The translations under genes and the position numbers were made by a program. A model generated the notes under the pieces. The model saw nothing but the letters and a program-made list of their open reading frames with translations. It was not told the origin of the DNA and did no database searches. Of a stretch of DNA of 64,000 nucleotides, positions 46,018-55,264 are shown in pieces; within the stretch, counting starts at the first letter, position 1; every line of letters starts with the position of its first letter. This stretch comes from FEN-33 sp963768775 (lineage in GTDB: Archaea; Thermoplasmatota; Thermoplasmata; Methanomassiliicoccales; UBA472). The stretch spans positions 112,297 to 176,296 of the forward strand of contig CAVYIY010000007.1 of NCBI GenBank assembly GCA_963768775.1. Direction: 5' to 3'.

Positions 46018-46695
46018 TCATTTCGCCCTGGGAAGGGCGAATAGCTTGAGCATGGGGTAGGAATTGTCCATCAGAGTATTCACCGCCTTCCGCAAATGCT
46101 CCCCATAGGTCGATCTGGACATCCCCAGCTTCTTCGCTGCGTCATTCATCTTCGCTCTTGCCGGAATCGCGAAGATCCCGCTCTCGTGAGCGGAAATCAG
46201 GACCTCGATCTGCTTCTCGGTCAAACCTTCGAGGACCGGCACTGGCAGTATTCCCAGATCTTTGAATGTGTCCGCAGTCTCCCTTGACCGGATAGACAAT
46301 ATCTCGACCTTGCCAGATAGCCTCAGGGATGAAACGCATTCCCTCAGGCGGTTCTTGCTCGGCGCTATCAAACGATGCACCTCGTAACCCCCTTCGTAGG
46401 TGCAGGGCCCGATTGACCAGCATCCAGATTTCTGTATTACCCCAGGAATGTACTCGCCGTCGCATGCGCATTCGCGGATAATCGTCATCGCCGAGAACTT
46501 CTCCTTGAGGATATCCTCCGTGATAGATTTCTTCTGGACCGCGTCAAGGATGGAATTGAGATCGGCAGATCGCTCGGCTAGCACCTGAAGAACATCGGTA
46601 TTGCCGTTGCACCAAACGGCCATTCTGGCATCGGGGAACGACTCGGAAAGGTGGCACATGCTGCATTCGTGCTGCACGCGGATCTTTGGCGTCAA
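46018..46695 (-). CDS. HTH_10 (bacterio-opsin activator-like) transcription regulator
   Basis: 225 residues. The C-terminal ~60 residues are the HTH_10 signature: LTEKQIEVLISAHESGIFAIPARAKMNDAAKKLGMSRSTYGEHLRKA. The N-terminal half is Cys/Trp-rich with C-S-M-C, WCNGN, C-A-C and WSIGPC, suggesting a metal- or redox-sensing input. TTG 46695 has an AAGGTC ribosome site; no ATG lies between it and an upstream stop. The palindrome-rich upstream sequence could be its operator. Confidence 0.87.
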   Translation of the reverse strand: MTPKIRVQHECSMCHLSESFPDARMAVWCNGNTDVLQVLAERSADLNSILDAVQKKSITEDILKEKFSAMTIIRECACDGEYIPGVIQKSGCWSIGPCTYEGGYEVHRLIAPSKNRLRECVSSLRLSGKVEILSIRSRETADTFKDLGILPVPVLEGLTEKQIEVLISAHESGIFAIPARAKMNDAAKKLGMSRSTYGEHLRKAVNTLMDNSYPMLKLFALPRAK

Positions 46696-46740
46696 TGACC
46701 TTCATGCAACTAGATTTGGATTTCGATAGATCAATCCTTT

Positions 46741-47038
46741 GCCGTCCTAGGGCGGCTCGCAATGCTGCCAGTCTTTCGCCGCTTCCTAGCAGTCACTATC
46801 ATTCGATGCCGCCCCAGGGCGGGAGCAGGGTAATGCACGAATATCCATTCCTTCTTATCATGATAAGTAGCGTCGACATCGGTCACCTAAGAACTTGCCA
46901 GCGATCAAGGAATCCAAACGATGATGATATCCTTCTTAAGAAGGAATTGTCTGGATCCAGGCATACGGAAGAACGCTCAATCATTGGCATTGAGTCGAAG
47001 GTGCTTTGTGACAGAGGCAATCGATCGATTCTTAAGAA
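46741..47038. promoter_or_regulatory. Palindrome-dense intergenic sequence (46696-47133)
   Basis: A 437-base gap upstream of the HTH_10 gene and downstream of the citrate synthase 3' end. Perfect palindromes: CTTATCATGATAAG at 46854-46867, CCTTCTTAAGAAGG at 46931-46944 and TTCTTAAGAA at 47029-47038. Two GC-rich near-palindromes sit at 46741-46756 (GCCGTCCTAGGGCGGC) and 46808-46823. They are candidate operators or hairpins. No convincing gene in the interval. Confidence 0.4.
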
Positions 47039-47133
47039 GAACGTCGATGAGCATTCAGCGGATGGAGTGACAGGATCCAATTACTGACTTTGCGGGATCT
47101 AGCAGCTCATAGCCCAATCGAGCGATTCCTGAT

Positions 47134-48264
47134 TCATCTATCCTCGATCGGGACGAACTTCCTTCCGAACTCCCCGACGTATTTTGATGACGGACGGAGG
47201 AGCACCGCATCCTCATACTGTTCTATGACATGGGCGACCCAGCCCGATATCCTGCTCGAGGCGAAGAACGGCGTGAAGAACTCCTTGGGGACGTCCAACG
47301 CGTCCATCGCCACTGCGGCGTAGAAGTCCAGGTTGGGATAGATCTTCTTCCGGTCATGGACGATTTCCTCGATCTTGCTGCATTTGTTGCACAAGCTGGT
47401 CGTTCTATCGCGATAGCAAAGATTCCTGACTATGCCCCGGAGATGCTTCGTCCTCGGGTCCTCTGCCTTGTAGACCCGATGGCCAAAACCCATGATCTTC
47501 TTGTTCTCATCCAGCAACCCTATGATGTATTCTTCCACGTGCTCTTCAAGGCCTATGTCATCGAGCATCTCCATCACTTTCTCGCCCGCTCCCCCGTGCA
47601 GGGGTCCCTTGAGGGTGCCGATGGCTGAAGTGACGGCCGAGTACATGTCCGAATTCGTGCTTGCCGTCACACGAGCAGCGAAGGTGGAAGCGTTGAACCC
47701 ATGGTCGGCCTGGAGTATCATGAGGCGGTGGAGAACATCAGTCTCGGCCGCCGGCGGAGGAGACCCTCTGAACATGTAGAGGAAGTTCTCTGTGAAACTG
47801 AAGTCGTCCCTCGGTTCTGGAACCGGCTGATCGAGGCGAATCCTATGGATAGTGGCAACAATGGTCGGCACTCGGGCGATTAACCGCGTGGCCCTTCTCA
47901 GATTCGCCGCTTCGGAGAGGTCGTTGTCCTCGGGATCGCATTCTCCCAGGCTGGAGACCTCGGTCCGCAATACGTCCATTGGATGGCAGCGCTTCGGGGT
48001 GGATCGGATGCTATCGACCATCCGATCGGGCAACTTCATCTCGGCAATGAGGTTGGCATTGAAATCTTCCAGCTCCCGCTGGTTGGGGAGTCTCTTGTGG
48101 ATCAGGAGGAAGGCCACCTCGGGATAGACGATCCTGCCAACAAGATCGTCGATGTTGTAGCCCAGGTAGTAAAGTGCGCCCTTGGGCTCCACGAAGCTTA
48201 TCCTTGTCTCTGCCGCGGCAACGTCTTTCAATCCGCGGATGACGCCCCTCTCGCCTTTCTTCAT
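47134..48264 (-). CDS. gltA: Citrate synthase
   Basis: 376-residue short archaeal/Gram-positive-type citrate synthase that condenses acetyl-CoA and oxaloacetate. The catalytic His are in GPLHGGAGE and IMGFGHRVYK, and the Asp is expected in the LDFYAAVAMDAL region. The first half has GALYYLGYNIDDL. No ribosome-site doubt: ATG 48264. It may draw acetyl-CoA made by Kbl at 24190. A T-rich stretch on the minus strand beyond 48460 belongs to the next gene's end. Confidence 0.93.
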   Translation of the reverse strand: MKKGERGVIRGLKDVAAAETRISFVEPKGALYYLGYNIDDLVGRIVYPEVAFLLIHKRLPNQRELEDFNANLIAEMKLPDRMVDSIRSTPKRCHPMDVLRTEVSSLGECDPEDNDLSEAANLRRATRLIARVPTIVATIHRIRLDQPVPEPRDDFSFTENFLYMFRGSPPPAAETDVLHRLMILQADHGFNASTFAARVTASTNSDMYSAVTSAIGTLKGPLHGGAGEKVMEMLDDIGLEEHVEEYIIGLLDENKKIMGFGHRVYKAEDPRTKHLRGIVRNLCYRDRTTSLCNKCSKIEEIVHDRKKIYPNLDFYAAVAMDALDVPKEFFTPFFASSRISGWVAHVIEQYEDAVLLRPSSKYVGEFGRKFVPIEDR

Positions 48265-48448
48265 TCCCGCCTCGTCATCCGGCAGCCATCAGAACGCGGT
48301 CGATGCCTGGACCCCGGACGCCGTATGGGAGCAGTAAATCGAACGTTAGTACTTATTCCTTCTGTCTCCTGGGCTACTTACCAGTATGACTGGCTATACA
48401 TCGACCGACTCGAGTTACGACCGATGTCTCGCACCATACTCGCCAATG

Positions 48449-48476
48449 AGAAAAAGAAAGGATTGCGGGCAAAAGG
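48449..48476 (-). terminator. Possible T-rich terminator after the FAD oxidoreductase
   Basis: On the minus strand, after the stop at 48554, a T-rich CCTTTCTTTTTCTC run is preceded by GGCCCCTTTTGCCC. Pyrimidine tracts of this kind end archaeal transcripts, but this one is weak. Confidence 0.25.
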
Positions 48477-48553
48477 GGCCCGAGAACGATTCAGCAATCG
48501 CAATGGTCCACGTCCATTCGCGCTCCCGGATCGGGATTGCGCGCGACTTGCGT

Positions 48554-49903
48554 TCAGGCCTTCATATTCTTCAGGGCCATCTCCGCGGCGTTCACCAGCG
48601 GGTACGCGATCGGCGAGGACGTCGTAGCGGGATGAGTCCCTATCTGGAACGTCGCGATATCGTTAGCGTTCATCCGGTTCTGGATGCAGGCGCTGATGCC
48701 GTTGATGAGTTCTCCAGCGGTCGGACCGCCTCTGATTACTCCTCCGATCAGTTCTCCGTTCGCCTTGTTGAACGTCAGCTTGAGCCACATCTTGGACTCG
48801 CCTGGCATTCCGGACGGATGCCTGTCAGATGCCTCTGCCTCACCAGATACGATATCGAATCCGCTCTTCTTTGCGACTGACTCGCTCATGCCAGCTAGGC
48901 CGACGACCATATTCCCCATCGCGGTAGCGAAGACGCCGATGACGCCGGGGTTCTTCCTCTTGATCTCGAACAGGTTCGCACCGGCGATACGCGCTTCAGT
49001 CGTGGCTATCGACGCAAGCCTTGTGTTCGAAGGCTGGCCGGTGAAGAATGAGAACTTGGTGGCGCAGTCTCCGCAGGCGAATATGTTCGGGTCTGACGTC
49101 CGCATGGTGGTGTCGACTGCTATCGCCCGGTTGCTGATCGTCAGGCCGGCATCCTTTGCCAGGGAGATGTTGGGAGCCACTCCCACGCTGACGATCAACA
49201 TATCCGCTGGAATCTCCTTACCGTTGGATAGTTTGACGGCGGTCACCGACTCACCGCCGAGGATCTTCTCAATGCTCGCCCCGGCGATGATGGTCACGCC
49301 TTTCTTGGTAAGGTAGTCCTCGACCTCCAGGCTGCATCTGCACGTCCCTTCACCGTAAGCGATCTGCAGGCAGTGCTCGAGCGTCTCCACGACCGTCACG
49401 TTGACGTCGCGGCCCTTCTTGCACTCGTCGGCGAACTCGACTCCGATGAACCCGCCACCCAGGATCACCAGGTTCTTGGTGGTCTTCAGTGCCTCAAGCA
49501 GAGTGTTCAGATACGGAATATCCTTCTTGATTCCGTAGACGTTCTTCTTGTCGATCCCAGGAATGGGCAGAAGAATGGGAGACGATCCAGTCGCCAGGAT
49601 CAGCTTGTCATACCCCACTGTTTCCCCGCTCGCCAGGATCACTTTCTTCTCCGCGGGCTTCAGTTGCTTCGCTTCATCCACGATGATGTCTACCTTGTTG
49701 CTCAGCAACCCACCATCTGGTATCAGGTTCTTCTCTGGTGTCCCGACGGTGCCGTATATGTACGGGATGCCGCAAGGTATCAGGACTTGTTTCTCGCTCC
49801 TTATCAGAATGACGCTCTTGTTTGGATAATGCCTTCTCGCTGTCAACGCTGCTGGAATTCCAGCCGCGCTGCCCCCTATCACAACTACGTCGGCTTGTTT
49901 CAT
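48554..49903 (-). CDS. FAD-dependent NAD(P)H oxidase / CoA-disulfide reductase-like protein
   Basis: 449 residues. N-terminal FAD fold VVIGGSAAGIPAALTAR, then VLIPCGIPY whose Cys44 is the single redox Cys of NADH oxidase, NADH peroxidase and CoA-disulfide reductase. NAD fold VILGGGFIGVEFADEC, FAD-binding IFACGDCATK, and a dimerisation domain to the end (SPIAYPLVNAAEMAL). Probably reduces CoA disulfide, polysulfide or oxygen. ATG 49903. It is upstream of gltA on the same strand with a 290-base gap. Confidence 0.9.
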   Translation of the reverse strand: MKQADVVVIGGSAAGIPAALTARRHYPNKSVILIRSEKQVLIPCGIPYIYGTVGTPEKNLIPDGGLLSNKVDIIVDEAKQLKPAEKKVILASGETVGYDKLILATGSSPILLPIPGIDKKNVYGIKKDIPYLNTLLEALKTTKNLVILGGGFIGVEFADECKKGRDVNVTVVETLEHCLQIAYGEGTCRCSLEVEDYLTKKGVTIIAGASIEKILGGESVTAVKLSNGKEIPADMLIVSVGVAPNISLAKDAGLTISNRAIAVDTTMRTSDPNIFACGDCATKFSFFTGQPSNTRLASIATTEARIAGANLFEIKRKNPGVIGVFATAMGNMVVGLAGMSESVAKKSGFDIVSGEAEASDRHPSGMPGESKMWLKLTFNKANGELIGGVIRGGPTAGELINGISACIQNRMNANDIATFQIGTHPATTSSPIAYPLVNAAEMALKNMKA

Positions 49904-50122
49904 AGGATCCCTTCCTAATGGCGTTAACTTGGCTGTAAATCCTAATAAACCTATCGCCTGCGCACACCACAGTCATAAACTTGATCCATAAGTGCTCCTG
50001 CCGGGGTGCCAGACCGAGCAATTCTAGATCATCATCCATCAACTCTCATGATAACTTCAGAGGAAATGGCAATCCTTATCGCTTAGAACAGAGTAGTCAC
50101 AGACCCGAAGAGAGGGAGAAAA

Positions 50123-50479
50123 ATGGGAGAGACGTTCCATTATAGCCACAAGATCAAGGCAAGCCGGGAGGAGGTCTTCCAGCAAATCATCTCCTGGCTG
50201 AAGAAAGAGGGGGCACAAGTCACCAGGGAGAAGGCGCTAGACAAGGTTGAAGCCATCCAAGGATCGATGAAGCCTCTGAAAGTTTGGAATATAGCGACAG
50301 AGAAGAGGATGTCATTCGCGCTGAGCGAGGACGTCGAGGGCGTGAATGTATCGCTCGTCATGGAGCCCGCTTCGAAAATGTACGAAGACGACGTCATAGC
50401 CTGGAAGAGCAAGATCCAGACGACTTGGGGGCAACTTGCAGATGATATCTGGGCTTACATAGAACAATCGAAGGCGTGA
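50123..50479 (+). CDS. Hypothetical protein, possible SRPBCC-like fold
   Basis: 118 residues. Opens with HYSHKIKASREEVFQQIISWLKKEG, where the helix after the first strand resembles a polyketide cyclase/SRPBCC start, then mostly strands (KVWNIATEKRMSFALSED, VNVSLVMEP) and a C-terminal helix WGQLADDIWAYIEQ. ATG 50123 is preceded by GAGGGAG. A diverged SRPBCC protein is my best guess, not proven. Confidence 0.65.
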   Translation: MGETFHYSHKIKASREEVFQQIISWLKKEGAQVTREKALDKVEAIQGSMKPLKVWNIATEKRMSFALSEDVEGVNVSLVMEPASKMYEDDVIAWKSKIQTTWGQLADDIWAYIEQSKA

Positions 50480-50621
50480 CCCAGCCATCAATCTCAGCGA
50501 ATATCGAGGCCGACAATCGGATGGCACATGAACCAGATGTCGGGATCTGGAAGCCGGGCGCGATGACTGAGCATAAGGCTGGGGTCGCAAAGGTTTCTCC
50601 GCGCGCCTATCGTGGTTGATT

Positions 50622-51029
50622 CTAAACCGGCAGAATATCTCCGAAGATCACCGCACTGACTTCATCTCTGGACAACGGCGAGGCAACGAAGCGCTCGTCC
50701 TTGTATTCCTCAGGTGTCTGTCTTTTAATCATCAAGCATAGTTCGAAAGCGAATTCCCTCTTGCCGCAGAGTATCTTCACTTCCGGTTCGACTATAGAAC
50801 ATGACAGACTGACGACGAGAGCGTTTTCTCTGTCTTCGCGGGTCTCTTTGTGGTAGATCTCGATGGAGGCGATCTCCTTGGTATCCTTATCTGACGTGGT
50901 GGAATAGAACCTCAGGTCCTCGATGTTTCTCATTACACCAGCCTTTTCATCCGTGGAGAGCTTCCTCAACTCTGGCATGTTGCTTTGGATCATCGCTCTG
51001 ATTTCTTTCACGGATGTTTTGATGTTCAT
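50622..51029 (-). CDS. Hypothetical protein
   Basis: 135 residues, no membrane segment. Helical, acidic N-terminus (PELRKLSTDEKAGVM), then strands (EIASIEIYHKE, NALVVSLSCSIVEPEV) and ERFVASPLSRDEVSAVIFGD. Two Cys (SLSCSI and ILCGKREFAFELC has more) give a total of three. I do not recognise it; composition matches its neighbours. Isolated on the minus strand. Confidence 0.55.
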   Translation of the reverse strand: MNIKTSVKEIRAMIQSNMPELRKLSTDEKAGVMRNIEDLRFYSTTSDKDTKEIASIEIYHKETREDRENALVVSLSCSIVEPEVKILCGKREFAFELCLMIKRQTPEEYKDERFVASPLSRDEVSAVIFGDILPV

Positions 51030-51221
51030 CCTAACGTCGTCCCCTGCTTCTCTGATCTTCTCGTTGTTCGCGCATGCAACTTAGGGTTATAGATATATTT
51101 CTTAAGGGAAGAAATAGCTCTCCGTGACCATTGAGACTTCCGGCTTAAACAGGAATCCCATATCTGTTGAGAGGATCGGAGATAGTACCAGACTTCCCGA
51201 TCCCTTTTCTTCTCATGCTTC

Positions 51222-51600
51222 CTAAAGAATAGAACACTCCCATTGCTTCTTCTTTCGTCTCCTCCGGTCCAAATAGCCTACGGTCACGCCGACCACGATG
51301 ATGATCAACAAGATGACCAGCCACAACCAGTCAAAGCCTCCGACTATCGGTCCGTTGGGCTGTCCAGCGATGGCGTTGGCTCAGCCGCTCCAGCCGCTCT
51401 GGTAGTGCGCTGTCGTCGCAACGAACCAGTAGACACTGGAGAAAGGTGCAGCGATTGCAGAATCGTTGCACGCCCTGCTCCGGGTCCCTATGATGGAGAT
51501 GTGCCGTTCGCGTTGCTGCGTGAAAGGTGAATCCATTGATGGGCCCGTCCAAGCTGAAGTTGACTCCAGTCCATGGGATAGGTACGCCCCCATCGTATTC
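51222..51600 (-). pseudogene. Remnant of a surface protein C-terminus (Ig/fibronectin-like domain plus membrane anchor)
   Basis: On the minus strand, different frames carry WTGVNFSLDGPING, SSVYWFVATT and ANAIAGQPNGPIVGGFDW, followed by a transmembrane helix (LVILLIIIVVGVTVGYL) and basic stop-transfer RRRRKKK to a stop at 51222. These fragments in sequence resemble the end of an archaeal extracellular Ig-like protein with a C-terminal anchor, broken by several shifts and a TGA. Likely decayed or poorly sequenced. No start is visible. Confidence 0.4.
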
Positions 51601-51835
51601 ATGTTCATGATCGGCCTTTCTCTTGGACTGGTCATAGGCTTCGCTATCGGGGCCGTGAACGCAGGCAACACGAATGTCATCTACTTCCTCATGCAACCGA
51701 TAGCTGCAATCTTGATCACGTTCATATGTTCAACGTGATTGCACGAGGAGTTGACAAATCGCAATAGCCTACCCTCATGCGAGTTCCGAAAATCCGTTCG
51801 ATTGGTTTATGACGTCGAGTTCCTTTGACTAGGCC

Positions 51836-52081
51836 GTGGCATATCATTTCTTCAGATCACTTGTATTGACCACCTGTATCTTCAGCATGTTACTGTGGCT
51901 CTACATAGTCATAAGAATCGCCGTCAACGGCGTGGACGTGCATTGGCCCTTTGTGGACAGCATTCAATCCATTTCGATATCGGATGTGGGAGCGTTCGCA
52001 TTTGGCTTGAGCTTCTTGAGCATGTTTCTCTATCTGGCGGTATGGGGCAACTTCGACGGCAAGCTCAAATTACTGAAGTGA
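51836..52081 (+). CDS. Small two-helix membrane protein
   Basis: 81 residues from GTG 51836: hydrophobic helices near 8-28 and 50-70 separated by a loop with HWPFVDSIQSISISDVG. Ends with a basic KLKLLK. Composition is like short archaeal membrane proteins; no family assigned and no clear ribosome site. Confidence 0.45.
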   Translation: MAYHFFRSLVLTTCIFSMLLWLYIVIRIAVNGVDVHWPFVDSIQSISISDVGAFAFGLSFLSMFLYLAVWGNFDGKLKLLK

Positions 52082-52139
52082 AGGATTGCCGCCAGATAAC
52101 AGTCTGTTCAATGAGAAGCACGCAACGACTCATAGGACT

Positions 52140-52451
52140 TTAGCGGGGTGGTCGAAGGTCCCTTGGCATTTGATCGTATTGATCCCTGGTTATCTCTCCG
52201 CGCGCATATCTCTGCTGCAGGATTCGGGTCGTTTCCCCTTACCCGCGTTGCTGACGCCAGTATTCCCGTCTGGAACGCCAGAACAACATGCGGACCACAA
52301 ACAAGATGAGAAAGATGACGATCAGGATGAACAAGAACTCGCCTGGCCTATTGCCAGCGAAGAAGAAGGCCAGGACGAGGGCGACTATTAGGCCGATCGG
52401 CAGCATGAGCAGAAACCCGAGCCCACGCAACCAGGTTCGACCAGCTCTCAA
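52140..52451 (-). CDS. Membrane protein with SHOCT domain, in-frame TAA between halves
   Basis: From ATG 52451: two transmembrane helices (LGFLLMLPIGLIVAL, FLFILIVIFLILFVV), then RREYWRQQRG and TAA (52239-52241). In the same frame GETTRILQQRYARGEITRDQYDQM continues to TAA 52140-52142. This is the SHOCT helix pair, nearly identical to RYARGEITREQY at 13728-14120. So a stop splits one gene of about 104 codons, by mutation or sequence error. Confidence 0.55.
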
Positions 52452-52720
52452 TTGGTTGTTTCCCTAATCCCCTTTGATCATGTTGCATTACCTTCATCAG
52501 TATGATTCCATTGAAAATGATGCTTCAGACGACGGCCTTGTAATCGGTACTTCGCCCTTGGCCATTCCAACCCGCCTACCCTAATCTTTCGCAGCTGCAA
52601 ATGCGCTTGGAGTCTCCGTGCTCTGCATTCGCAGAGAGGGTGGAATTCAGTGGACACTAACGATTAAGTGCCGAGATGCCAATAAGCGCTAACTATTCCA
52701 TTCTCACTGGAAGGCAAGGC

Positions 52721-54199
52721 ATGACCCCCGAACGAAATGGCCTAACGAGTAATGTGGACACCGCCCAAACGAAGGCCCGAAAAAAAAGAATCCCGTTCGA
52801 GCTGACCGAAAGTAACATTCTGATTGTATGTGGGATACTCGCATTTTCGATCTTCCTTTTCGACATTGGCATAAAGAACGGATTCGCCATTGGCGTCCTT
52901 TATATCGTTCCGGTTCTGATTTGTATCTGGTCGCCGAAAAGGCGAACGATCTTCTTGGTGGCCGGGGTATCGTCGATACTTGCCTTGGGCGCTTTGGCCC
53001 TCAAACCTCCTTCAGACCTCCAATTCGCGCTCTTCAATCGACCGGTGTCGCTAATCGCGATTTGGATATTGACGCTCTTGGAAGACCAATATACGACCAG
53101 GCGGAAGGGATATGATGCCGCGCTGAAGGAGAGTGAGCAACGATTGCGCACTCTTGTTGAGAACTCACCGATGGCGGTGGTGGAATGGGACTCGAAGTTC
53201 ATTGTCACCCGCTGGGCTGGGGAAGCTGAAAAGATATTTGGTTGGACCTCTTCGGAGACCGTGGGCAGGCCGATAATGGGCCTTAACCTGATCTACCCGG
53301 AGGACTTGCCTCTCGTTCAGAAGACGATGGCCCAACTTACCGATGGCGCGAGCATTCATGTCGTATCAGCGAATCGCAACATTACCAAGGACGGACGGAT
53401 AATCCATTGCACTTGGTACAACTCAGTGGTCATGAATGAACTCAGAGGAATGACCTCTGTGCTCTCGCTAGTGCTTGACAACACCGCACGGGTTGAGGCG
53501 GAGGATGAACTAAGGCGCTCCAACAACGAGCTGCAGCAATTCGCCTATGTCGCGTCGCACGACATGCAGGAGCCGCTCCGCATGGTCATCAATTATCTCT
53601 CCCTGCTTGAAAGAAGGAACAAGGACAAGCTCGATCCGAAGTCCAAGGAATACATTGATTTCGCCGTGGAGGGCGGACAAAGAATGCGGGATCTTATCGA
53701 TGACCTGCTGGAGTACTCAAGAGTGGAGACGCAGGGCAGGGATTTCGCTCCGGTGAGCCTGGAAAACGTCGTCACCAAAACGCTTGCCCTTCTGAAGGTG
53801 ACCATTGAAGAAAACAGAGCAGAGATTGTTGTGGATCCCCTCCCCACCGTCCTGGCGGACGAATCGCAAATGGAGCAGGTGATGCAGAATTTGCTGGGCA
53901 ACGCCATCAAGTTCCACGGCCCGGAGCGCCCGCTGATACACATTTCAGCTACTCAAGGACAGAATCAATGGACCCTCAAGGTCAAGGACAACGGAATTGG
54001 CTTGAACATGCAGTACGCGGAAAGGATATTCCAGATGTTCCAGCGCTTGCATTCCCAGGCAGAGTATCCGGGAACCGGGGTCGGCCTGGCGGTCACAAAG
54101 AAGATTGTTGAGCGGCATGGGGGGAAGATCTGGGTGGAGTCCGAGGAAGGCAAAGGGGCAACATTCTCATTCACCATTCCGATCTCAAATGGGAAATAG
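52721..54199 (+). CDS. Membrane PAS-domain histidine kinase
   Basis: About 492 residues. N-terminal hydrophobic region with three or four helices (~30-120), a PAS domain (~150-260: RTLVENSPMAVVEWD, WTSSETVGRPIMG), and a PAC end, then HisKA with ASHDMQEPL and HATPase N-box NLLGNAIKFHG, DNGIGL, GTGVGLAV. The kinase half is almost the same as in 27681-29054, including the post-H-box spacing. No response regulator adjacent. Start 52721 is preferred (AAGG upstream) to 52676. Confidence 0.88.
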   Translation: MTPERNGLTSNVDTAQTKARKKRIPFELTESNILIVCGILAFSIFLFDIGIKNGFAIGVLYIVPVLICIWSPKRRTIFLVAGVSSILALGALALKPPSDLQFALFNRPVSLIAIWILTLLEDQYTTRRKGYDAALKESEQRLRTLVENSPMAVVEWDSKFIVTRWAGEAEKIFGWTSSETVGRPIMGLNLIYPEDLPLVQKTMAQLTDGASIHVVSANRNITKDGRIIHCTWYNSVVMNELRGMTSVLSLVLDNTARVEAEDELRRSNNELQQFAYVASHDMQEPLRMVINYLSLLERRNKDKLDPKSKEYIDFAVEGGQRMRDLIDDLLEYSRVETQGRDFAPVSLENVVTKTLALLKVTIEENRAEIVVDPLPTVLADESQMEQVMQNLLGNAIKFHGPERPLIHISATQGQNQWTLKVKDNGIGLNMQYAERIFQMFQRLHSQAEYPGTGVGLAVTKKIVERHGGKIWVESEEGKGATFSFTIPISNGK

Positions 54200-54372
54200 A
54201 AGGCAAAACGAAGAAATGGGATTCTTGCAACATGATCGGTGATGGGCCTTCGGTCCTCCCATGAGCATGCTGGACTTCGCCCTAAATCCCGAATGAAATA
54301 GATTGCCATTTGGGCTGTTCCAATTGTTGCATTCGGGTAAAACCGCTACTCATGCACCTCTGAAATCTAGCA

Positions 54373-55167
54373 TCAAGAGGATATGCCTTTTCGCTTGGAT
54401 CGTGAAGCCCCGATCAGATATAGTGCCGCGTACAAAGAAGATGATACCAGGAGCAGAATGAGAAGCGTTCTTTGTGAGTAGTCAAAAGAAGCCGTGAAGA
54501 TGTAGACGCTATTGGAGCCAATGTATTCAAGGAAGGCAAATCTCAATCCGAATCCTACGGAACTGGCCAGAAGGAATGTGGCCGCATTCATTTTCAGAAT
54601 CCCTGCAGCCAGGGAAGTGACGGTGTAGAAGAACGGTATGAAGGTAGATGTGAAAATGGAGAACCTGCCGTGTTCCACCAACCACTTTTCGGCCGATTCG
54701 AGGGTCTTCTCGGATACCTTGACATAGGACAGGCTTTTCAGCAGTAGTGGACGGCCCGCAAATCTGCCGGCCAGGTATTCTATTGGAAATACGGCGCCTG
54801 CGAGGCATACCCAAAACGTCGTATATGGATCGAATACCCCTATGGAAGACAGGTAACCATAGGCTGGAACGAGAAAATAGTCAGGAACTGGCGATAGCGC
54901 GATGCTAATGAACATGCCAAGGTAGCCTGCCAACAATAATGGCGATGAGCCTCCCACCAGATTGAGATCATATGACGACATGTTGACGAAATTGAGATAT
55001 GCATTCAGCAGGGCTAGAATGCTCAGCGATATGATGATTATTGAAACCACGAAAAGATAGTGCCAGTATTTTTGCGGCAGGTCGAATATGCCTTCCCCGA
55101 GTCCGCGAACGGCCTTTCGGATCAATATGAACCATTTCTTTTCGGAAGGTCTCTCGCTCTCGTTCAT
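54373..55167 (-). CDS. VTT/DedA-like (SNARE-associated) membrane protein
   Basis: About 264 residues with a basic N-terminus and six helices. The VTT core is readable: a reentrant region SPVPDYFLVPAYGYLSSIGVF, FPIEYLAGRFAGRPLLLKSL, then AEKWLVEHGRFSIFTSTFIPFFYTVTSLAAGIL. VTT proteins act in lipid scrambling and membrane homeostasis. ATG 55167 is preferred to 55188. Confidence 0.82.
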   Translation of the reverse strand: MNESERPSEKKWFILIRKAVRGLGEGIFDLPQKYWHYLFVVSIIIISLSILALLNAYLNFVNMSSYDLNLVGGSSPLLLAGYLGMFISIALSPVPDYFLVPAYGYLSSIGVFDPYTTFWVCLAGAVFPIEYLAGRFAGRPLLLKSLSYVKVSEKTLESAEKWLVEHGRFSIFTSTFIPFFYTVTSLAAGILKMNAATFLLASSVGFGLRFAFLEYIGSNSVYIFTASFDYSQRTLLILLLVSSSLYAALYLIGASRSKRKGISS

Positions 55168-55264
55168 CTTCTCCCCATCTTGTCGCATGTTGTGTCATTT
55201 GAACCGGCTAATAACCCTTCGCAATTTGCTCTTGAAAGGACTGCCTCCCCGTCAGCATCTTGGG

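Noticed and set aside
46686..47087. 133-codon open frame in the palindromic region
   Set aside because: Arg/Ser-rich, no recognisable motif, lies over the HTH_10 promoter region.
51601..51738. Possible 45-residue plus-strand membrane peptide
   Set aside because: Overlaps the surface-protein remnant, has no ribosome site; could be real but cannot be supported.
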